64,000 nucleotides of DNA from CAWJAP01 sp963834365 (GTDB lineage: Bacteria; Acidobacteriota; Vicinamibacteria; Vicinamibacterales; Vicinamibacteraceae): contig CAWIBS010000036.1 of assembly GCA_963834365.1 (NCBI GenBank), positions 62,001 to 126,000 of the forward strand, read 5' to 3'. The position numbers and the translations under genes are program-made. The notes below the pieces were generated by a model, which saw nothing but the letters and a program-made list of their open reading frames with translations, did no database searches and was not told the origin of the DNA. Positions 9,345 through 17,675 of this stretch are shown piece after piece (the stretch's first letter is position 1; every line of letters begins with the position of its first letter).

Positions 9345-9525
9345 CGGCGGCGGAGCTGAAGCTCCACCCTACCTTACGTCGCCCTGACCTCGGTAGGCCG
9401 GACCTTCAGGTCCGGCGCACTGAGCAACGAAGACCGGACCTTAGGTCCGGCGCACTGGGCAACGGTAGGCCGGACCTAGGTCCGGCGCACTGGTCCGGCG
9501 GAGCTGAAGCTCCGCCCTACCGGCA
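9345..9525. repeat. Cluster of REP-like palindromes
   Basis: Five palindromes lie between a DUF4159 gene and a thiolase gene. The first and last have GGAGCTTCAGCTCC cores (read on the minus strand), and the three inner ones are GCCGGACCTTCAGGTCCGGC with a GTAG foot (9393-9416) or decayed versions whose centre is TTAG or TAG. No gene is visible in this stretch. Confidence 0.8.
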
Positions 9526-9553
9526 TGACAATGAAGCACTTCCGACCCCATTG

Positions 9554-10807
9554 TCACACCTCGATCGCCATCGCCATCCCCATTCCGCCGCTCACGCAGA
9601 GCGTCGCCAGGCCCCGATGCTGCCGCCGCCGGCGAAGCTCGTAGATCAGGGTGACCAGGATCCGCGCCCCGGTGCAGCCAATCGGGTGGCCGAGCGCGAT
9701 GGCGCCGCCGTTGACGTTGAGGCGCGCCGGATCGAGGGGCAGGTCCTGCAGCACCGCGAGCACCTGCGGCGCGAAGGCCTCGTTCAGCTCGACGAGATCG
9801 AAGTCCTCGACCTGCAGCGCCGTCCGCTCGCACAACTGCTGCACGGCGGGAACCGGACCGATCCCCATGATCCGCGGATCGACACCGGCCGTTGCCCAGC
9901 CGGTGATGCGCGCAAGAGGCGTCACGCCGAGCGATCGGGCGTGAGCCTCGCTGGCGAGCACGAGCGCGGCAGCGCCGTCGGTGATTCCCGACGCCGAGCC
10001 GGCAGTGATGATTCCGGGGACGCCCTCGACCCCCGGGAACGTCAGCGGCAGGCGGGCCAGCGACTCACGCGTGGTGTCCGGCCGGGGGTGCTCGTCGGTC
10101 GTGACGAGCGTGGTGGTCCGGCCTTCGACCGGGACGGCCGCGATCTCTTCCGTGAAGCGACCCTCCGCGATTGCCCGCGCCGCCTTCTGCTGGCTCTCGA
10201 GCGCGAATGCATCGGAAGCCTCGCGCGTGATGCCGCGCTGTCGCGCCAGCACCTCCGCGGTCTCCCCCATGATCAGGTTCGAGAGCGGACAGGCAAACCC
10301 GTCGCGGTACATCGCGTCGACGAACGGGACGTGTCCCAGCCGGTGTCCCCAGCGCGCGTCCTCGGCGTCGACGAGGTAAGGCATACGGCTCATCGACTCC
10401 ATCCCGCCGGCGACGACGAGGCGGGCCTCGCCGAGCGCGATCGCGCGCGCCGCATCGGCGACCGCGAGCATGCCCGACGCACACGCCTGGTTCACCGTGC
10501 GTGCGGGGACCGCGTCGGGCAGGCCGGCCCGCCGTACGACCTGCCGCGCCGGATTCGGGCCCGAGCCGGCCTGGCGGGCCTGGCCGAAGATCAGGTCATC
10601 GACCTGGGAACGACTGGGCGGCTGGAGCGACTGGAGCGGCCGGGCGGCTGGAGCGACTCGGCGACTGGGGCGAATGACGAGTCCCGCGCGCGCGAGCGCA
10701 CTGCGGACGGCGACGGCGCCGAGTTCCGCCGGATGCAGAGTGCGGAACGCGCCGCCGAAGCGTCCGATGGGCGTGCGCGCCGCGGAGAGGATGACGATGT
10801 CTGCCAT
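9554..10807 (-). CDS. Acetyl-CoA C-acetyltransferase (thiolase)
   Basis: A complete thiolase of 417 residues that condenses or cleaves acyl-CoA units. The nucleophile lies in NQACASGML (Cys109), the catalytic His in GHPIGCTGAR, and the base Cys in CVSGGMG near the C-terminus; NEAFAPQ is also present. The ATG at 10807 gives the canonical start MADIVILSAARTPIGRFGG. Residues 45-67 (RPSRRVAPAARPLQSLQPPS) are absent from ordinary thiolases, where ARAGL is followed almost directly by VDDLIFG, and are encoded by a short low-complexity repeat inserted in frame. Whether the enzyme tolerates this loop is not known. REP clusters flank it, so it is probably monocistronic. Confidence 0.92.
   Translation of the reverse strand: MADIVILSAARTPIGRFGGAFRTLHPAELGAVAVRSALARAGLVIRPSRRVAPAARPLQSLQPPSRSQVDDLIFGQARQAGSGPNPARQVVRRAGLPDAVPARTVNQACASGMLAVADAARAIALGEARLVVAGGMESMSRMPYLVDAEDARWGHRLGHVPFVDAMYRDGFACPLSNLIMGETAEVLARQRGITREASDAFALESQQKAARAIAEGRFTEEIAAVPVEGRTTTLVTTDEHPRPDTTRESLARLPLTFPGVEGVPGIITAGSASGITDGAAALVLASEAHARSLGVTPLARITGWATAGVDPRIMGIGPVPAVQQLCERTALQVEDFDLVELNEAFAPQVLAVLQDLPLDPARLNVNGGAIALGHPIGCTGARILVTLIYELRRRRQHRGLATLCVSGGMGMAMAIEV
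10610..10674. repeat. In-frame CTGGAGCGA-type repeat inside the thiolase gene
   Basis: About seven units of 8-9 bp (CTGGAGCGA, CTGGAGCGG, CTGGGGCGA and relatives) interrupt the thiolase coding sequence without breaking the frame. The same unit type occurs in non-coding DNA at 2401-2430, next to the cysH promoter. Confidence 0.75.
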
Positions 10808-10961
10808 GTTACCTGGTCTGGCGCCGGTACCGCCCTCAGCGGCCGTCGGCGAAGGGCCCTCAAACCTCGCTGCCACGAGTTGCAGACGGCCCTGTCGGGC
10901 CGTCTGGCAGCTCGGTGGCTGCGAGGCGTTCTTCGGTCGCCCTGCGGCTCACGCCTCCGCA

Positions 10962-10985
10962 GGAGGGCGCGGCTTCAGCCGCGCC
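10962..10985 (+). repeat. REP-like palindrome with GGAG foot
   Basis: GGAG is followed by the perfect palindrome GGCGCGGCTTCAGCCGCGCC, in the gap between the thiolase and the first TldD gene. It belongs to the CTTCAG-centred family. Confidence 0.8.
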
Positions 10986-10995
10986 GCGGACACCG

Positions 10996-12591
10996 TCACG
11001 AATACGCCGCGCCCACCATGATCTTCCTGATCCGCAACGTCGGCGATCCGTGCGAGGGATGGTTGATCTGGACCGGCTGGCCCTTGGCATCCCCGGTCGT
11101 GCCGTGCATCTGCCACGAGGCCTGGCCCGACAGCGCATCGAGGTTGGTCCAGAAATCGGTCGTGATGGCGTTGTAGGTGACGTCGCTCACCATCCGCGTG
11201 ATCTTGCCGTTCTTCACCTCCCAGAACGCGTCGCCGCCGAACTGGCCGTTGTAGCGCTGCTGATCGATCGAGTAGCTGCCGCGGCCGTCGATGAGGATCC
11301 CGTCCCTGGTGTCGGCGACGATCTCCTCCGGCGTCGGCGAGCCGGCGGGACCGGCGTCCACGTGCACGTTCGGCATCCGCAGGAACGGGTAGTTGCGCCA
11401 CGAGGTCGCGAAGGTGCACCCTCGCGACGCCTGCTCGTTCATGAAATGGGCGGTCTCCCGGTTGGTCTGCAGGCCGACCAGCACACCCTCCCGCACCAGC
11501 GGCCACTCCTGCGTCTTCACGCCGTCATCGTCGTAGCCGACGGTACACATGCCGCCCGCGATGGTGCGATCGGCGGTGACGTTGAAGATCTTCGACCCGT
11601 ACTTCAGCCGGCCGACGTCGGCGACCTTGATGAAGCTGGTGCCGGCGTAATTGGCTTCGTAGCCGATCACGCGATCGAGCTCGGTCGGGTGCGCGATGAT
11701 CTCGTGGATCGTCAGCATCGCGTGCGACGGCGTCAGAATCAGATCCTTGAGGCCGGCGGTGACCGGCGGGGCGCCGGCGTGCTCGATCGCCTCGGCCGCG
11801 ATCCGCGCCGCGTTTTCCAGCATGCCGCCGCCGGTGAGGTTCTCGTAGCCCGCCGTGCGCGGCGCCACCTGGAAGGTGCGCGTCTTGAACGTCCGGCCGC
11901 GGGCCGACACCGTGAAGCCTCCGGTCGAGCGCCAGACGTCCTGCTCGATGTAGGACCCTTCGGAGGTCGCCAGATACTTCCATTCGAAGTCGAAGGCCAT
12001 GGTCGACTGGACGCGAAAGACGCCCTTGTTCTGGAGCACCGTGTCGTTCACCTTCATCAGGAACGCGATCTTGTCGTCGAGCGGCACGGTGAACGGGTCG
12101 GTCTTGATCGGCACCGCCCAGTAGTCGGTGTAGGCCGGGGTCGGTGCCAGCCGGACCGGCACCTTGGACGCGACGGCGCTCGCCCTCGCGACCTCGACGG
12201 CCGTCGAGGTGACGCGCCGGATTTCGTCTTCGGTCGTCAGCGGGCTGCTCGCGAAGCCCCAGACGCCCGAGTGGATGACGCGCACGCCGAAGCCGGCGCT
12301 CTCGCGGTAGCCGGCGCCGCCGAAGCCGGAGGCCTCGATGACAATCCGGTCGCGCACGCTCACGCTGTCGTTGACGTTGCGCGTGAAGCGGATGTCGGCG
12401 TACGAGCAGCCCGCCTTCTTCGCGGCGGCGAGCGCGAAATCCGACAACCCCTTGAACTTCGATCGGAGGACCGTCTCCTTCGACCTGGGGCCGGCCGGCG
12501 ATTGCGCAATGAGCGTGGCGACCAGGTCGCTCGCCGCGAGCCCGACGCCCGAGGCAGCCATGGTTTTCACGAAATCACGACGGGTGGGCAT
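10996..12591 (-). CDS. TldD/PmbA family metalloprotease, TldD type, with Tat signal
   Basis: An intact 531-residue protein. It opens with MPTRRDFVKTMAASGVGLAA, a twin-arginine signal, so it should act outside the cytoplasm. The TldD zinc site is HEIIAHPTELD (HExxxH). FNVTADRT, GYDDDGV and NRETAHFM are further TldD signatures, as is the C-terminal RKIMVGAAYS. TldD forms a heterodimeric protease with TldE/PmbA that degrades unfolded peptides; the pmbA-like gene is directly upstream and a second TldD copy lies beyond it. Export of the TldD subunit is unusual compared with the cytoplasmic Escherichia coli enzyme. Confidence 0.9.
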   Translation of the reverse strand: MPTRRDFVKTMAASGVGLAASDLVATLIAQSPAGPRSKETVLRSKFKGLSDFALAAAKKAGCSYADIRFTRNVNDSVSVRDRIVIEASGFGGAGYRESAGFGVRVIHSGVWGFASSPLTTEDEIRRVTSTAVEVARASAVASKVPVRLAPTPAYTDYWAVPIKTDPFTVPLDDKIAFLMKVNDTVLQNKGVFRVQSTMAFDFEWKYLATSEGSYIEQDVWRSTGGFTVSARGRTFKTRTFQVAPRTAGYENLTGGGMLENAARIAAEAIEHAGAPPVTAGLKDLILTPSHAMLTIHEIIAHPTELDRVIGYEANYAGTSFIKVADVGRLKYGSKIFNVTADRTIAGGMCTVGYDDDGVKTQEWPLVREGVLVGLQTNRETAHFMNEQASRGCTFATSWRNYPFLRMPNVHVDAGPAGSPTPEEIVADTRDGILIDGRGSYSIDQQRYNGQFGGDAFWEVKNGKITRMVSDVTYNAITTDFWTNLDALSGQASWQMHGTTGDAKGQPVQINHPSHGSPTLRIRKIMVGAAYS

Positions 12592-12603
12592 GGCGTTCCT
12601 TGC

Positions 12604-12735
12604 CGGCGGGGCTGAAGCCCCGCCCTACCGGTGAGGGGTTCGGCCCCGGCCCGGTGACAATTCGGTAGGCCGGACCTTCAGGTTCGGCGGCACGACCCAC
12701 GTGGTAGGCCGGACCTTTAGGTCCGGCAGCCCGCG
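12604..12735. repeat. REP-like palindrome cluster between tldD and pmbA
   Basis: Three elements: GGCGGGGCTGAAGCCCCGCC followed by CTAC (12606-12630), and two GTAG-footed copies of the GCCGGACC...GGTCCGGC type near 12664 and 12703, the last with TTTA in place of TTCA. No ORF is supported in this gap. Confidence 0.75.
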
Positions 12736-12762
12736 AAGACCGAGGGGAACCGAGAGCCATCT

Positions 12763-14118
12763 TTACACCGCCGGCGAGATCGACGTCATCGTGAAGTCCT
12801 CGACCCGCATCGGCGGCACCATCGCCGTGCCCGGATTGTCATAGGCCTCGCCGGTGTGCATCGGGACGGCTGCGCCGAGCATCGAGATGTTGTTGAGCGC
12901 GACGGCCGGCGACTCGTTCCAGCGGAAGTTCTGCACGGGCGCCGTGATCTCTCCGTTCTCGATCAGGAACAGGCCGTCCCGGGTCATCCCGGTATTGAGC
13001 AGCGTCATCGGTTCGACCGAGCGGATGTACCAGAAGAAGGTGACGAGCAAGCCACGCTTCGTGCCCGAGATCATCTGCGCGACCGTTGCGTCGCCGCCGT
13101 CCATGACCAGGCTCATGTCGGGCGAGGTGGGCGTGGGCATCTTGCCCTGCTTGCTGGCCCAGAAGCGCGTATAGAACAGGTTCTTGACCACTCCCTTGTC
13201 GATCCAGGTGATGTCGCGGGCGGCCAGTCCGTCGGGCCCGACGGGGCGTCTGGCGAAGCAGCGGATGCCCGATCTGGCTGCGGAGCGTGACGTTGTCGCC
13301 GAACAGCTTGTCGCCGAGCCGCGTCTGGCCGCGCTCGGTTCCGCTCATGAAGCTCCGGCCCTCTTCGGCGGCGCGGGCGTCGAAGGCCTGGAACATCAGG
13401 GCCAGCAGGCGTGCGGCCGGACGCGGCTCGAGGATGACGGTGTAGTTGCCAGGCTCGATCGCCCGCGGCTTCTGCGACTTGAGCGCCTTGCCGGCCGCGA
13501 CTTCGGTGAGTGCCGCGGCGTCGATGTCCGACACGTCCTTGACGTTGGTCACACCGGCCCAGCCCGAGCCGGTGCCATCGGGCGTCCGGCACGTCAGGAC
13601 GAAGCTCGCGTCGGCCCAGCGGTGATACCCGAAGAGCCCCTCCGAGTTGGCAATCGCCTGCGTCCAGTGCAGCTTGGGGATATAGCCGGCGCCGACGACA
13701 CCGTGCTTCTCGCAGATGTCGATGCTCGTGCGCACCATCTGCGCCCGCTGGCCGGGGCCGAAGTCCACCGCTGCGGCAAGCGCCGCGTCGACGTCCTTGT
13801 AATCCTGCGGCGGCTTCACGAGCGGCATCGACTCCGGGTTGTCCGGCTTCCGCTTCGCCAGCGCCTGTACCTGAGCGATCGCCGACTTGAGCGACTGGTC
13901 GTCGAACTGGTGGGTGGTCGTCGACGCCGATTTCTGGCCGTAGGAGACCGTGATCTCGACCTGCTGATCCTGCTCGACGAGGTTGGCCGTGATCGTCGAG
14001 TTCGCAAAGCGCGTCGCCGACCGCTCGCCGCCGGAGAACTCGACCTGCACGGCGTCCGCCTTGCACATGCTCAGAACCTTGTCGGTGATCTGTTTGACTT
14101 GCTCGCGGTGTAGGACAT
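12763..14118 (-). CDS. PmbA/TldE-like protein (two frameshifts)
   Basis: The partner subunit type of TldD: it has the family fold (ATRFANSTITANLVEQDQQV, GAGYIPKLHW, TRFWASKQG, FLIENGEITAPVQNFRWNES, MRVEDFTM) but no HExxxH motif. The start is ATG 14118 (MSYTA), which needs a frame change near 14100 to reach EQVKQITDKVLSMCKADAV; a second change lies near 13250 (SQIGHPLL to PDAPVGPDGL). No signal peptide is visible, unlike the two flanking TldD proteins. It lies head to tail with both, in the same direction, separated by repeat-rich gaps of about 145-170 bp. Confidence 0.85.
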
Positions 14119-14219
14119 GGCGACGTTATCGAGCTAAAGCCATCAGCTATCAGCTGCAGCTACCAGTTCGCGGCTTGGCGGAAATCCCGTTTTCGTCTTG
14201 GCCCCCGGCTATCGGCAGA

Positions 14220-14268
14220 GAGCTGACAGCTGACCGCTGATAGCTGATAGCTGAGAGCTGACAGCTCA
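14220..14268. repeat. Heptamer array (NNGCTGA x7) ending on a tldD stop codon
   Basis: Seven contiguous 7-bp units GAGCTGA, CAGCTGA, CCGCTGA, TAGCTGA, TAGCTGA, GAGCTGA, CAGCTCA. The last contains the reverse complement of the stop codon of the TldD gene at 14266. A partial set of similar units is at 14140-14165. Confidence 0.85.
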
Positions 14269-15862
14269 CGAATACGCCGCCCCGACCATGATCTTCCGGA
14301 TCAGGCACGGCGCCGACCCGTGCGACGGCCGGTTCGACTGCACCGGCTGGCCCTTGGCGTCGCCGCTCATGCCGTGGTGCTCCCAGGTCGCTGGCGGACC
14401 GACGGCGTCGAGGTTGCCCCAGAAGTCGGTGGTGATCGCGTTGTAGGTGAAGTCGGTCACCATCCGCGTCTTCTTCCCGTTCCTGATCTCCCAGAACGCG
14501 TTGCCGCCGAACTGGCCGTTGTAGCGCTGCTGGTCGATGCTGAAGCTGCCCATGCCGTCCACCAGCACCCCGTCCTTGACGTCCGCGATCATCTCCCCGA
14601 CCGTCGGCGACCCGGGTGGCCCGGCGTCGAGCTGGATGTTCGGCATGCGCAGGAACGGATAGTTGCGCCAGTGATTCGCGAAGGTGCAGCCGCGGCTCTC
14701 TTTCTCGCCGATGAAATGCGCCGTCTCGCGATTGGTCTGGAGCCCGACGAGCATGCCGTCCTTGACGATCGGCCACCGCTGCGCCTTCACTCCGTCATCG
14801 TCGTAGCCGACGGTCGACATGGCGCCCGGGTGCGTCCGATCCGCGGAGACGTTCAGCCGCGGCGATCCGTACTTCAACGTGCCGAGGTCAGCCAGCTTCA
14901 CGAAGCTCGTGCCGGCATAGTTGGCTTCGTAGCCGACGATGCGATCGAGCTCGGTGGGATGGCCGATGATCTCGTGGATGGTGAGCGCGAGGTGCGAGGG
15001 CAGCAGCACGAGATCCTTGACGCCAGCCGTCACCGGCTTCGCCATCGCATGCTCGACCGCTTCGGCCGCTACGCGCTCGGCATTGCCCAGCAGGTCGCTT
15101 TCGACGACGAACTCGTAGCCGCGGGTCGTGCTGCCGGGCTGCAGGCTCCTCGACCGCACCTGTCCCTGATGGCGTGCCGTCGCCGTCGTCCCGCACGCCG
15201 TGTAGAAGCACACCTGCTCGATGAACGACCCCTCGGAGGTCGCCAGGTACTTCCATTCGTAGTTGAAGTTCACCGTCGCCGTTGCGAACAGGACGCCCTT
15301 GGTCTTCTGCATGACCTCGGTCGTCTTCACGAGGAGCCCGACCTTGTCCTCGAGCGGCACGTCCCAGGGGTTGGTCGTGATCGGCGTCTCCCAGAACGTG
15401 TCGTACGCCGGGACGGGTGCGAGCTGCACGTCACGCCGCTTCGCCACGGCGCTGGCCTTGGCGACCTCGGTGGCAAGGGCGGTCACACGGCGGATCTCCT
15501 CCGGGGTCACGATCGGGCTGCTCGAGAATCCCCAGACGCCGCGATGAATCACCCGCACGCCGAACCCGTAGGTCTCCGAGTCGCCGACTTCGCCGAAGTT
15601 GATCGTCGCGCCGGCGTTCGTGAGCCGGCCGTCACGGACGTGCAGGCCGTGCGATCGGTTGCGCGTGAAGCGGATGTCCGCGTACGTGCAGCCATTCCGC
15701 CTGGCTTCCTGGATCGCAATCGCCGACCACTCCTTGTACTTGGGATCTTTCGTCTTCGGGAACGGCTCGTCGAGCGTCCGCGCCAGACGAACCGGGGCCC
15801 GCCAGGCCGATGCCGATCGCGCCGAAGCCGGTCGTCTCGAGAAAGCGGCGGCGTGTGGGCAT
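14266..15862 (-). CDS. Second TldD-type metalloprotease with Tat signal (one frameshift)
   Basis: A paralogue of the TldD protein at 10996, with the same order of motifs: HEIIGHPTELD zinc site, NVSADRT, GYDDDGV, NRETAHFI and the terminal RKIMVGAAYS. The N-terminus MPTRRRFLETTGFGAIGIGL is a twin-arginine signal. The frame changes near 15790-15800, after which LARTLDEPFPKTKDPKYKEW and CTYADIRFTRNRSHGL follow. Compared with the first copy, the middle region is less similar, which suggests old duplication rather than recent copying. A heptamer repeat array starts on its stop codon. Confidence 0.88.
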
Positions 15863-15873
15863 GGGGAGATTCA

Positions 15874-15966
15874 GGGCTCGCCGGACCTAAAGGTCCGGCC
15901 TACCAAGAACGTGCAAACCGGAACAATAACCGAAACGGTAGGGCAGGGCTTCAGCCCCGCCGACAA
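15874..15966. repeat. Two REP-like palindromes between tldD and the envelope module
   Basis: A GCCGGACC...GGTCCGGC element with a TAAA centre and CTAC on its right is at 15875-15904, and GTAG followed by GGCAGGGCTTCAGCCCCGCC is at 15937-15962. They separate the TldD gene from the gene ending at 15969. Confidence 0.7.
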
Positions 15967-15968
15967 GC

Positions 15969-17675
15969 CTACCGTCGTCCCGCACGGCGGCGCAGCCACC
16001 ATTCGCCGCCGAGACAGGCCGTAAAGACCGCCAGCCACCACGGTGAGCGCATGGGGTGCCATGCGCTGCGTGCGACGCGATTCGACAGCGTTCGATCGAG
16101 ATGGGCCGTGAGCCGGTCCAGGCGGGTGGGATCGACGATCACGCCGCCGCGCGACTCGACCGCGATTTGGAATCGCTCCGACGGCACGGCGGGCCGCGCA
16201 CCGGCGCTGACCACGAGCGGGACGTGCGCGCTGTCGGTGATGTTGCCGGTCATGGCGTGCACCGACAATCTGTAGAGGCCTTGCGATGCGGGAGCGTGCA
16301 GCCGCCCCGCGAAGTGACGTCCTCCGGCGTCGGGCCACAGACGCACCGGTGTCGCGATGGCGCTGTCCGAGGTCAAGGTCGCCCGAAGACGCAGTTCCGT
16401 GGCCGCTTCGGACGGTCCCAGGTCCACGCGCACCGCGACCGGATCGTCCGGCGACACGACGCGGGGCTCGAGTCGAAGGCTCATTCGCGGAACCCCGGCC
16501 CCCAGATGCGCGACCAGACCGGTCCAGGCGCGGGTGAAGCCACGCGCGTCCTGACCCCGCGATCGCCATGCATCGAGCGCGCCGACGAGCGTGACCTCGC
16601 CCCGGCCCTCCGCGCGAGCGATCAGACCGGGACCGAGCGGCGATCCGTCGGAAAGCACCGGACTCGACGTGGCCCCGCGGCGGATCTCCCGTCCAATCGC
16701 CCACTCCCGTGCGTGCACCGGCTCGCCGCCGACCATGACCGTCGCGGCCTTCGGCAGCGACCGTTCGACGAACGACGAGGCGGGCAGCAGCCCGAGAACC
16801 GGCCCGGACGGCAGACCGTCCAGCGCCACGACGACACGACCCCCACCCTCGCGCGCAAAGCGGCGCAGTCGATCGACCTCGGCCGCGCTCAGGGCGTCGG
16901 CGCCACCGACGATGAGCACGCGATAGCGATGAAGTCCGGCGCCGGCGAAGTCCGGTGGCGCGCGCCCGGCCGTGATGCCGGTCGAGACGCGCGTGACGGC
17001 ATCGACGTCGAAGCGCGCATCCGCCTCGAGTGCCCGCCGGACGAACGTCGTTGCCCACGACGGTCGCGGTTCGAACACCAGAACGGGCAACCGCTCGTCG
17101 CGCACGTCGACGACGAGATCGCCCCGCGCCGACCCGGCCTCCATCGTCAGGTGGTTCGCGCCGGCGGCCGGCAGCAGCAGATCGAATCGGACGCGGGACC
17201 GCGCATCCGGAGACGTCCAGCGAATCGTCTGTCGGCCGAGCTCGAGAGTCCCGGCGCGGAGCGTGACGACCGTCGAGGACTCTGCATGCCGGTTCCTGTG
17301 AACGGTCGCCTCGATTGCCGCACGCGCGGACACGTGAACGACGTCCGGCGCGCTCATGTCGTCGATCGTCACAGCTCGCGTGGTGGCGACCACCGCCGAC
17401 ACGGGCATGGCCGGGGGCCATGCGGGTTCGTCGTCGCCGGGCCTCGACGAGACGACCACCCAGGCCGACGCCGCTGGCTCGTGGAGCGGCGTCACGTCGA
17501 AACGCTGCGCGAGCGACGCCCGGACCGACTGGAGAAGCGCCGCGTCGTCCGTGTCCCCGGCGATGACGGCCACACGCGGTCGGCCGTCCGCGCTCGATGC
17601 GGGGTCCAGCCACGCCGCACCTGCGATCGCAAGGGCGACGGCGCGAAGCCCGCGCTGGACGAGTCCAGGGCTCAT
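15969..17675 (-). CDS. Membrane-anchored protein of the MoxR/BatA module, probably with a glutamine-amidotransferase-like domain
   Basis: A 568-residue protein with an N-terminal hydrophobic signal (LRAVALAIAGAAWL) and one C-terminal membrane helix (SPWWLAVFTACLGGEWWLRRR). The centre (about residues 200-330) resembles the inactive glutamine-amidotransferase-like domain found beside VWA domains: VRDERLPVLVFEPRPSWATTFVRRAL, VLIVGGADALSAAEVDRL, FAREGGGRVVVALDG. Its ATG overlaps the stop of the preceding gene as ATGA. It is the last gene of a four-gene operon with DUF58 and BatA-like genes, so an envelope function is likely, but the precise role is unknown. Confidence 0.75.
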   Translation of the reverse strand: MSPGLVQRGLRAVALAIAGAAWLDPASSADGRPRVAVIAGDTDDAALLQSVRASLAQRFDVTPLHEPAASAWVVVSSRPGDDEPAWPPAMPVSAVVATTRAVTIDDMSAPDVVHVSARAAIEATVHRNRHAESSTVVTLRAGTLELGRQTIRWTSPDARSRVRFDLLLPAAGANHLTMEAGSARGDLVVDVRDERLPVLVFEPRPSWATTFVRRALEADARFDVDAVTRVSTGITAGRAPPDFAGAGLHRYRVLIVGGADALSAAEVDRLRRFAREGGGRVVVALDGLPSGPVLGLLPASSFVERSLPKAATVMVGGEPVHAREWAIGREIRRGATSSPVLSDGSPLGPGLIARAEGRGEVTLVGALDAWRSRGQDARGFTRAWTGLVAHLGAGVPRMSLRLEPRVVSPDDPVAVRVDLGPSEAATELRLRATLTSDSAIATPVRLWPDAGGRHFAGRLHAPASQGLYRLSVHAMTGNITDSAHVPLVVSAGARPAVPSERFQIAVESRGGVIVDPTRLDRLTAHLDRTLSNRVARSAWHPMRSPWWLAVFTACLGGEWWLRRRAGRR

